From contig NZ_MJIC01000010.1 in NCBI RefSeq assembly GCF_001758465.1, positions 558,001 to 622,000 on the forward strand: a stretch of DNA of 64,000 nucleotides. The letters are read 5' to 3'. Positions 28,419-35,965 of the stretch are shown in pieces. Positions within the stretch are counted from its first letter, which is position 1. Every line of letters begins with the position of its first letter. The position numbers were made by a program, and so were the translations under genes. The DNA comes from Marisediminitalea lipolytica. GTDB lineage: Bacteria > Pseudomonadota > Gammaproteobacteria > Enterobacterales > Alteromonadaceae. The notes under the pieces were generated by a model. It searched no databases. It was not told where the DNA came from and worked only from the letters and a program-made list of their open reading frames with translations.

Positions 28419-30785
28419 TTAAAACTGATAACGCGCTGAAAGTGTGTAAGTTCTTGGCAGACCAGGTGAGCCGTTTACTGTTCCCCCTCCGGAAGGTACA
28501 GTGTCCAGTTTGCTCAGATAATACAGCTCGTCAGTCAGATTACGTCTTTCTATAGTGACAACCCAGACTTCATCAGGTGATACCCAACGAATGGATGCAT
28601 TGACCAGGGTGTAGGCGTCAATTCGGTTACTGGCGGTATTATTGGCTTCGGCATATACATGGTCTGTGGCATTGATATCCAGACGCCAACGGAGATTACC
28701 CCGCGTGGTGGTAATATCGTACTGTGCGCCAAGACTCCAGCTACTTTGTGGTGTATAGGCGGGACGGCTGTTAAGCGGTAATCCGGTTGATGCATTCAGT
28801 TCAGTAAAGGCAAAATCCAGATAACTGTAGGAACCCTCGAGCAATAATCCGCTGACAGGCAGCCAGTCAAACTCTACTTCAATACCACTAACATCCGCCT
28901 TTCCGGCGTTGGTTGTAGCCAGACAGGGGAAGCCATACACAGGCCCGAAAAGTGCTGAGCATTCGTTTAGTGCGAGCTGAATAGCCTGATAGTCGTTGAT
29001 AAAATAGGCGCTATTAACGCGCAGACGACGGTCTGAGGTTTCTGCCTTGATGCCCACTTCATAGGTGGTTAATTCTTCCGGCTCGAAGGTGATAACCTGA
29101 ACATCATAATAGGGACGGGGATTAATGCCGCCGCCTTTGTACCCGGTTGACACCGATGCATAGGTAAGCACGTCAGGGTTTAGCGAGTAAGATAGCGCCG
29201 CACGGTAATCGATACGTTTATCGGCAAAAGTTTCCTGCTGTCCGTTCAGTGAGGCAATCAGGCAGTTTGGCGGATTGCCTGGTGCACCAAGCGGCGCGGT
29301 GCAGGGCTCAATTGGCGACAAATCCACATTTTGTCGTCGAAAGTTATAGGTTTTCTTGTCATTAGAGTAACGCAGTCCCAAACTGGCTGTCAGGTTGTCG
29401 GTAAGCGACATAATGCCATTGGCAAACAGTCCATAATTTGACGTGTCCACCCGATCCGGACCGTGTAAAAAATCAAACCCGGCATAACCGAGATTCACCC
29501 GTCCGGTCACCTCACTTTGCGAGTCAAAATAAAAACCGCCAAGGGTCCAGTTCACACCTTCTCCTGCTGTGCCGTTTAACCGCAGTTCCTGACTGTACTG
29601 TTGATGATTATTGGTTTGATACAGGGTCATTACCGGTACCGGCGATGCATCATTGTCACCGGCGAAGCTCGACTCGTATTTTCGGTAGCCAGAGATTGCA
29701 AGAAATTCTAAATCGTCATTAATAAGCCAGCTTACCTGTAAACTGGACCCGGTTGAGTCAAGTGTTCGATCCAGCGGCTGTTGGTAACCCACCCGGGGAT
29801 CGGCATAAGTTGCATAAGTCCGGTAAGGGTCATCTGCAATGAAGTCAGCAGGGTTAATGACCTGAGGATTACCGAGTAATTCGAGCGGTACCAGCGTTGG
29901 CCACACTGCGCCATTTTCGGCAAAGACCGGCGCCAGAGTGGGACCATAACCCAATAAGGTATTAGGCGTGGTGTTGCTGTTGTCGTTGGTATGATCCACC
30001 GCGAAGTTCACTTCAACTGCATCAGTGGTAAACCAGCGAAGAGCCAGCCGCAAAGCGGTAGAGTCTGTATCACCATCAGCGCCGGTTTTACAATTACCCT
30101 CACTGGATGTTGAGGGAAAGCCTGACTCGGGAAAAAGGCAACCAAACTGATAACGGTCGATGTAGCCGTCACGGCGGGTTAAGACCCCTGACAACCTTGC
30201 ATATAAAGCGTCGTCGATAAGGGTGAAATTAGCCGCGCCGCGTAGCTTGCTGGCATTGAATGAGCCGACGGACGCTTGCACGTAGCCATCGCGGTTTTCG
30301 TCTGGACGCCGGGTATAAAGCCTGATAGCACCACCAACCGAGTTCTTGCCAGACAAAGTTCCCTGCGGCCCGCGCAGGATCTCCACACGCTGAAGATCTA
30401 ACAGCTCGAACACTGAGCCGGTGAGGGTGGAGTAATATACATCATCTACGTACAGCCCTACGCCGGGTTCAAGGGCCGGGTTGGAGTCAGTCTGTCCTAC
30501 GCCGCGAATAAAAGCCACCAGTGCAGGTCCGGTGTAGGAACCGCCGGGGTTGAGCATGACATTGGGAGCTTGTGCCGCGATATCTGTGGTCGATGTCTGT
30601 CCCCGGGTATCCAGTGTCTCACCAGAAACAGCAGTAATGGCAAGGGGCGTGGATTGTTCTTCCTGTTTGATAAACTGCGCCGTGACGGTGATTTTTTCCA
30701 GCGTTGCTAAAGGCTCTGTCTGCGCCAACGCGGCCGGGGATGCACAGGCCAGTAGCGTCAAAAGAATGCGTTGCTGAGGTTGCAT
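28419..30785 (-). CDS. TonB-dependent outer-membrane receptor
   Basis: This is a 788-residue outer-membrane beta-barrel that takes up a ligand using TonB energy. A signal peptide (MQPQQRILLTLLACASPAALA) is followed by a TonB-box-like EKITVTA, then the plug (about 45-160, with VLMLN-type segments, IRGVGQTDSNP and VEILRGPQGTLSGKNSVGG). The barrel ends in the typical aromatic LSARYQF. Several Cys pairs lie in predicted loops. Either the ATG at 30785 or a TTG at 30791, six bases after GGAG, could be the start. No transport or regulatory partner is adjacent, so the ligand (siderophore, other iron complex or organic compound) is unknown. Confidence 0.92.
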   Translation of the reverse strand: MQPQQRILLTLLACASPAALAQTEPLATLEKITVTAQFIKQEEQSTPLAITAVSGETLDTRGQTSTTDIAAQAPNVMLNPGGSYTGPALVAFIRGVGQTDSNPALEPGVGLYVDDVYYSTLTGSVFELLDLQRVEILRGPQGTLSGKNSVGGAIRLYTRRPDENRDGYVQASVGSFNASKLRGAANFTLIDDALYARLSGVLTRRDGYIDRYQFGCLFPESGFPSTSSEGNCKTGADGDTDSTALRLALRWFTTDAVEVNFAVDHTNDNSNTTPNTLLGYGPTLAPVFAENGAVWPTLVPLELLGNPQVINPADFIADDPYRTYATYADPRVGYQQPLDRTLDSTGSSLQVSWLINDDLEFLAISGYRKYESSFAGDNDASPVPVMTLYQTNNHQQYSQELRLNGTAGEGVNWTLGGFYFDSQSEVTGRVNLGYAGFDFLHGPDRVDTSNYGLFANGIMSLTDNLTASLGLRYSNDKKTYNFRRQNVDLSPIEPCTAPLGAPGNPPNCLIASLNGQQETFADKRIDYRAALSYSLNPDVLTYASVSTGYKGGGINPRPYYDVQVITFEPEELTTYEVGIKAETSDRRLRVNSAYFINDYQAIQLALNECSALFGPVYGFPCLATTNAGKADVSGIEVEFDWLPVSGLLLEGSYSYLDFAFTELNASTGLPLNSRPAYTPQSSWSLGAQYDITTTRGNLRWRLDINATDHVYAEANNTASNRIDAYTLVNASIRWVSPDEVWVVTIERRNLTDELYYLSKLDTVPSGGGTVNGSPGLPRTYTLSARYQF

Positions 30786-30982
30786 TATCAAGTTTATCTC
30801 CAATTTCACTCACGGCTGGGCAGAGCCATGCCTTGGTATCACTGATAAGTTAGTACATGAGCGTTAATGTTGCGCAATTTTGTTAGGCAAATTCATAAAA
30901 AACCATGTATCCGGTGCGACGCTATCTGGTCAGAAAGCGCGTGGTACATGGCTTGTGTTGTTTACGGCGTCAGTTACTGATA

Positions 30983-31816
30983 TCAGGCTTCAAAGAGCAC
31001 TTCATAGCCAGCATATTTGCGGATATTGATGACCCGATCGCCATCCAGCATCCAGTACTGGCCTTTAATGCCCGTCAGCGTGCCACTGAACGTGTTTTCT
31101 TTGTCTAAATTAATGGACTTGATTTTTTCAGGGTATTGATTGACCGGGTAAGCAATCTGGTGAGCCAAATCGTCAACGGTAGTAACAGCCTGCAAGCCCT
31201 TTTCACTGATGATTTCTTCAAGTTCGGGGGCCAGCTTTTCCAGCATGTCGTGCTTTAATGCTATTAAATCCTGTTGCTGTGGCGCGCCTTTCAGCATGGT
31301 CCGCCAGTTGGTTTTATCGCCAATATAGCGGGTACACAACTGTTCAACCCGCCCACTGGTAAGCCGGTCGGGTACCCTGAGCATCACCGTGGCCTGACTG
31401 GCGCCCTGGTCAATCCAGCGACTGGATATGCCATCGGTTACATGCCGGGTGATCCCCACCTTAAGATTGCCGGTGTTGGCCAAATAAACAAAGTGGTCAG
31501 AAAAACAATGTTCCTCGCCCCACTGTGGTTCACGGCAGGTCCCTTCATGGTAATGGCATTTTTCGGGTTTAATAATACAGCTGTCACACTGTGCCAGGGA
31601 AATCAGGCAAGGATAACAATAGCCCTGATTAAAGCTTTTTTTGGTTTTACGCTGACAGTGGACACAGAAAATATTGCCACTGTAGCTGACACTGACTGGC
31701 TGACCAATCAGCGCATTCATATCAATCAGGTTGTCTCCCACAGGCAGCTGGTACTGGGCCTGGTTTGCCGTGTCTGTAGATACGCGCATTTTTTTTAAAG
31801 TGCCGGTGTATTGCAT
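30983..31816 (-). CDS. DUF2797 zinc-cluster protein
   Basis: This 277-residue cytosolic protein of unknown function has a dense N-terminal cysteine cluster: C51/C54 (FCVHC), C67/C70 (YCYPC), C77/C80 (CDSC), C87, C94 and C104, suggesting two or three metal sites. After it, VYLANTGNLKVGITR and SSRWIDQGA (about 110-139) resemble the start and Arg motif of GIY-YIG folds. I recognise the family as DUF2797. It begins 14 bases after the ansA stop and is probably in the same transcript. Confidence 0.8.
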   Translation of the reverse strand: MQYTGTLKKMRVSTDTANQAQYQLPVGDNLIDMNALIGQPVSVSYSGNIFCVHCQRKTKKSFNQGYCYPCLISLAQCDSCIIKPEKCHYHEGTCREPQWGEEHCFSDHFVYLANTGNLKVGITRHVTDGISSRWIDQGASQATVMLRVPDRLTSGRVEQLCTRYIGDKTNWRTMLKGAPQQQDLIALKHDMLEKLAPELEEIISEKGLQAVTTVDDLAHQIAYPVNQYPEKIKSINLDKENTFSGTLTGIKGQYWMLDGDRVINIRKYAGYEVLFEA

Positions 31817-31829
31817 AATCCGTTTTCCT

Positions 31830-32837
31830 TTAGCTGCTTAGTTCGCCCTGAAGACTGGTGGTAACCTGGGTTTTCAACGTTTCGAAATCCAGGGACTGGC
31901 TGAGTAGGTAGTGCAACTTGGCCAGCGTCGCCTCGGGGGTCATATCAAAGCCTGATACAACGCCGGCCTGCGAAAGACCGTGTCCCGTTTTATACCCACC
32001 CATATTGACCCGGCCTTTGAAGCACTGGGTGCAGTTAACTACCACGATCTCTCGTTCGGCTGCCAGGGCTAACTGGTCCAGCAACTGTTTGTTCTGGGGC
32101 GCATTGCCCACACCATAGCTCAGCAGAATTAAAGCATTAACCGGCTGTTGCAGGGTGTTTTGGATGACCATGGGTGAAATCCCCGGATACAGGCTCACTA
32201 AACCAATGGGTTGCGCTGTCACTTTATTTACCGTGATAGCCTGATTGGTTGAAGTGGCCAGTTCTCCCGCTTTGATACGAATATTGATACCCGCTTCCAG
32301 CAGCGGTGGAAAATTTGGAGAGTCAAAGGCATCAAAGCCATCAGCGTTGACCTTGCGACTGCGATTACCACGGAACAGTTTGTTATTAAAAAACAGGCTG
32401 ACCTCGGCAATAGGATAATTGGCGGCAATATACAGGGCATTAAGCAAATTTACCTGACCATCGGAGCGCAGCTCCGCCAGGGGAATTTGTGAGCCGGTAA
32501 CTATTACCGGTTTACTCAGCCCCTGCAGCATGAAACTTAGCGCCGACGCGGTGTAAGCCATGGTATCGGTGCCGTGTAAAATAATAAACGCATCAAAATT
32601 GGCGTAGTTCCGGGCGATGTCATCAGCGATATATTGCCAGTCGGAGGGACTCATGTCGGATGAGTCCATCAGTTCATCGTATTCTCGTAACGTAAATTCA
32701 GGCATTTCAGGTCGATGAAATTCCGGCATGGATGCCAGGGTCTTGGCTAAGAAGCCCGCCGCAGGTACATACCCTTCTGCGGAAGGTCGCATACCTATGG
32801 TACCGCCGGTATAGGCAATGTAGATGTGTTTTCGCAT
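31830..32837 (-). CDS. ansA: L-asparaginase I (cytoplasmic)
   Basis: AnsA hydrolyses L-asparagine to aspartate and ammonia. Similarity to E. coli AnsA runs the whole length. The nucleophile Thr is in AYTGGTIGM near the start. The second Thr/Asp pair is in LHGTDTMAYTASAL. TGSQIPLAELRSDG and NADGFDAFDSPNFPPL are also typical. No signal peptide is visible, as expected for the type I cytosolic enzyme. The ATG at 32837 matches the E. coli start (335 residues); an in-frame ATG at 32867 adds ten polar residues and is less likely. Neither has a strong ribosome site. DUF2797 follows. Confidence 0.95.
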   Translation of the reverse strand: MRKHIYIAYTGGTIGMRPSAEGYVPAAGFLAKTLASMPEFHRPEMPEFTLREYDELMDSSDMSPSDWQYIADDIARNYANFDAFIILHGTDTMAYTASALSFMLQGLSKPVIVTGSQIPLAELRSDGQVNLLNALYIAANYPIAEVSLFFNNKLFRGNRSRKVNADGFDAFDSPNFPPLLEAGINIRIKAGELATSTNQAITVNKVTAQPIGLVSLYPGISPMVIQNTLQQPVNALILLSYGVGNAPQNKQLLDQLALAAEREIVVVNCTQCFKGRVNMGGYKTGHGLSQAGVVSGFDMTPEATLAKLHYLLSQSLDFETLKTQVTTSLQGELSS

Positions 32838-33068
32838 GGTGTTCTGACTTTGCTTTTTGGCCGGCATTGTAGCAGGAGTCGTTCGCTTTCAACAGTATTG
32901 GGGCGGGTTATTCGGGTCGGATGAGATTGCCGGTAAATGCAAGATAAACGCTGTTACTACGGGCTGTCCTTCGTTGGTTAATATTGCAGCGACAGAGGTT
33001 TAAGGGCAAACTTTACGAACTAGCAATGTGCTTAATGTTACCACTGTTAATTAATTCAGGACGTCGTG

Positions 33069-33884
33069 ATGACAATAAAAACAGGAAGTTTGGTTTGTGT
33101 CGGCCCCGGCATGATTTTAGGCGCGCACATTACCGAGCGTTGTCGCAATTTTATCGCTCAGGCTGATGTGGTATTTATGAGTTGTCACACGCTGGTGGAG
33201 CAGTGGATTGCGACCATGAATAAGGACGTGCGTTCGTTACAACCGTATTACGGAGCTAATAAAGACCGCCGCGAAACCTATCGGGAAATGCAGCAGGCTA
33301 TGATGAGTGAAGTGCGGCTGGGCAAAAAAGTGGTCGGCGTATTTTATGGCCACCCCGGAATTTTTGCTCAGGTGCCTCATTATGCTATCGAACAGGCCAG
33401 AGAGGAGGGCTATACTGCCTATATGGAGCCGGGCATTTCAGCAGATGCCTGTTTATATGCGGATATGGGGATCGATCCCGGTCGCTACGGTATACAACAG
33501 TACGAAGCCAGTCAGTTTTTGTTTTATCAACGCAATATCGATCCGTCGGCCTATCTGATACTATGGCAAATAGGTCATGTGGGTGATGTGTCGCTGACAA
33601 CCCGGCAAAGCGGGCCTGCTGAACGTCAGGTTTTGGTTGAAGAGCTGGGCAGGTACTACCCGGAAAATCATCAGATTGCCATATATGAATGTCCGTTCAT
33701 TATTACTGAAAAACCTAAAATTATTTGGTTTGCGCTGAAGGATTTACCACAGGCAGAAATCTCTCTGGTGTCGACGCTGGTTATTCCTCCCGGGCGAGCG
33801 ATGACGCCGTCTTCTGATATCGTTGCACGTTTACGCTTGATTTATGAAACAACAAAGACTTACACTGGCAACGAGGCGACATAA
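33069..33884 (+). CDS. Borosin-type peptide alpha-N-methyltransferase (split, SonM-like)
   Basis: This SAM-dependent enzyme of the tetrapyrrole-methylase fold (271 residues) aligns with the methyltransferase domain of the fungal borosin enzyme OphMA and with the stand-alone SonM of Shewanella. SAM-binding VGPGMILGAH is at residues 11-20 and VGVFYGHPG at 89-97. EPGISADACLYADMGIDP at 120-137 follows, then YEASQF and LWQIGHVGD. The residues matching OphMA catalytic R72 and Y76 are R67 and Y71 in KDRRETY. Family members methylate backbone amide nitrogens of a peptide. ATG 33069 has AGGA seven bases upstream; GTG 33066 is less likely. A 60-residue peptide gene follows after 64 bases. The enzyme has no fused core, so it should act in trans. 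Confidence 0.88.
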   Translation: MTIKTGSLVCVGPGMILGAHITERCRNFIAQADVVFMSCHTLVEQWIATMNKDVRSLQPYYGANKDRRETYREMQQAMMSEVRLGKKVVGVFYGHPGIFAQVPHYAIEQAREEGYTAYMEPGISADACLYADMGIDPGRYGIQQYEASQFLFYQRNIDPSAYLILWQIGHVGDVSLTTRQSGPAERQVLVEELGRYYPENHQIAIYECPFIITEKPKIIWFALKDLPQAEISLVSTLVIPPGRAMTPSSDIVARLRLIYETTKTYTGNEAT

Positions 33885-33948
33885 GGCCCTGTACTTTGGT
33901 CGCTTTTAACCATTTATCAGGTTTGGATTAACAGCTTAAGGAAAGATG

Positions 33949-34131
33949 ATGAGCGCAATTGAATTGTTAGAAAAACTGGGCAGTCAGCCGGATTTATCCA
34001 TGCAGGATCTTAGCTCAGAACAACAGGCGCTGGTAAAAGCCCAAATTGAGATGGCGGGAGAAAGTCAGCCTACGCTGAGTATTGTTGAGCCAACCGACCC
34101 TGAGCCTGATGAAGAGCCAGAGCAAAAATAA
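33949..34131 (+). CDS. Candidate borosin precursor peptide (60 residues)
   Basis: This short gene directly follows the methyltransferase gene. AAGGA six bases before the ATG at 33949 is a good ribosome site (an ATG at 33946 is only three bases away). Residues 1-37 are helical: AIELLEKLGSQPDL and LSSEQQALVKAQ resemble the borosin-binding leader of SonA (SDFFTQLGQDAQL and LTDEQINAV, from memory). The tail is PTLSIVEP followed by a Pro/Glu/Asp-rich end, TDPEPDEEPEQK. By analogy the hydrophobic TLSIVE stretch would be the backbone-methylated core. There is no Cys and no signal peptide. Precursor identity is inference from position, size and leader pattern. Confidence 0.72.
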   Translation: MSAIELLEKLGSQPDLSMQDLSSEQQALVKAQIEMAGESQPTLSIVEPTDPEPDEEPEQK

Positions 34132-34153
34132 TTAACCAGAATTTGCAGATACT

Positions 34154-35890
34154 TTGATACGCTATACGCTTTTTTTTATATTCTGTTGTACTTGCTGGAT
34201 TGTGAATTCCGCAGTTGCAGGCATTTATGAAACCGAAGCCCTGCAACAGGCGGATGAGCTGAGAATTTCCGATAAAGAAAATGCCCGGAAGTTACTGGAC
34301 TCGATTGACAAACAGAAATTATCGGCAGATGAAGTCATTCTGTATGAATACATTGATGCTGTTATTCAACTATTCGACGGTGATGTAAAACAGGCTGCAG
34401 AAGTGTATCAGCGGCTATTGCTTACCGTTGAAGATGCTAAGCTGAAGATTCGGATTCAGGCTTCTTATCTTAATTTACTGGCGTCGCTGGGTAAGTGGGA
34501 AGAAGGGCTGGCGCTGGGCGAAGCCTTATTTAGCCAACTGGCAGAAACGGATGACACCGAGCTGCAGCAACGCGCCTATTTGGGATTGATTGCCTTTTAC
34601 GACCAGCTTGAACAGCCAGAAACAGTTTTGATTCTGACCAGCCGAATTGTCGATAAAGAAAACGTGCCCCCTGAAGTAAAATGTGGCGCATTAGCGGCCC
34701 GGATTAACGCCTTTTTTAAACTCGATGATTATTCCTACACGTTTACAGACTACAATGACGCCAGTCAGTTTTGTTTAAAACATAACCTCACTATCTACTA
34801 CGCGGTTCTGGAAGTCAGTAAAGTCAACTGGCTGATGAACAAAGGCGAATATTCCGAGGCCAGACTGTTTTTAGAAAAGCTGCTGGAAGTCCCTGAAGTA
34901 CAAAATTTTGTACCCCAGACAACTACGGTGTTGTCTAAATATGCCGAAGTTAATCTGCTGCTGGGCGACACTGCCGAGGCTAAAACTGCCGCGCAGCGCG
35001 TATTAACTCTGGATACCGAAGTGAACAATTCCAGCGCCGTGATCAGTGCACTGGACACACTGCATAAAATTGCCAGTGATGAATCTAATTTTGAACAAGC
35101 GCTGCGCTACCTTGAACAACTGATGGCGTTGCAAGCGCAGGAAAGTTCGGCGCAGTTAAGTAAGCAACTGGCGATTCAAAAAGCCTGGTTTGAAATTGAT
35201 GCCAAGCAAAGTCAGATTGAGCTGTTAGATAAACAAAATGCGTTGCTAACGGCGAAAGCGAAGTTGTCTGGCGAGAGCCTGGAAAATTCGCTGCTGGCAC
35301 TTTCTCTGGTCTCGTTACTGTTGGCCTCATTGATTTTCTGGTCATATCGTAGTCATAAAATTCAGGCTAAATTAAAGTATTACGCCAGAACCGATATGTT
35401 AACGCAGATCTCAAATCGCGCGTATTTTAACGAACAGTGCAATGATTGCCTCAACCAGGCGCAGAAAAACCAGTCAAAAATGAGTTTAATCCTGCTGGAT
35501 CTTGACCATTTTAAAAACATCAACGATTCTTATGGCCATCAAATTGGTGATTGGGCATTAACCCAGGTTGCTAAAGTGATATCTGCTACCTTGGATGAAG
35601 AGGCTATTTTTGGTCGTCTGGGTGGCGAGGAGTTTGGTATTCTGCTTAGAGGTGAGCATAGCGAAATAGCTTTGCAAATCGCGGAACGTTGTCGGGTAGC
35701 AATTGAGCGTATTGAACCGACGGTGTCTGAATATCAGTTTAAGCTGACCGTAAGTTTAGGCGTCAGTAACACATCACAAGTGGGTTATAAGTTCGAAAAC
35801 CTCTATGCCGCGGCAGATTTAGCTTTATATCAATCCAAGCACTATGGTCGTAACCGCGTCTACGAATATTCAGCTGCAATGGCAGAATAG
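34154..35890 (+). CDS. Diguanylate cyclase with TPR-like periplasmic sensor (GGEEF)
   Basis: This is a probable inner-membrane enzyme making cyclic di-GMP. A signal-like start (IRYTLFFIFCCTCWIVNSAVA) precedes about 340 residues of TPR-like helical repeats in the periplasm. A coiled segment and one membrane helix at about 378-397 follow, then the GGDEF domain (about 410-575). The active-site motif is GGEEF at 490-494, which is catalytically competent in this family; LDLDHFKNINDSYGHQIGD is the substrate-binding region. No inhibitory RxxD is seen just before GGEEF. The start is a TTG at 34154 with a weak ribosome site, 22 bases after the peptide gene, so one transcript with the borosin genes is possible. 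Confidence 0.88.
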   Translation: MIRYTLFFIFCCTCWIVNSAVAGIYETEALQQADELRISDKENARKLLDSIDKQKLSADEVILYEYIDAVIQLFDGDVKQAAEVYQRLLLTVEDAKLKIRIQASYLNLLASLGKWEEGLALGEALFSQLAETDDTELQQRAYLGLIAFYDQLEQPETVLILTSRIVDKENVPPEVKCGALAARINAFFKLDDYSYTFTDYNDASQFCLKHNLTIYYAVLEVSKVNWLMNKGEYSEARLFLEKLLEVPEVQNFVPQTTTVLSKYAEVNLLLGDTAEAKTAAQRVLTLDTEVNNSSAVISALDTLHKIASDESNFEQALRYLEQLMALQAQESSAQLSKQLAIQKAWFEIDAKQSQIELLDKQNALLTAKAKLSGESLENSLLALSLVSLLLASLIFWSYRSHKIQAKLKYYARTDMLTQISNRAYFNEQCNDCLNQAQKNQSKMSLILLDLDHFKNINDSYGHQIGDWALTQVAKVISATLDEEAIFGRLGGEEFGILLRGEHSEIALQIAERCRVAIERIEPTVSEYQFKLTVSLGVSNTSQVGYKFENLYAAADLALYQSKHYGRNRVYEYSAAMAE

Positions 35891-35965
35891 CCTGTGCGTG
35901 GATGTAATTGTAATAAATAAGGAAATCAAACAAAGAGGCAGGAAGCCAAATTAAAGAGTAGTAAG

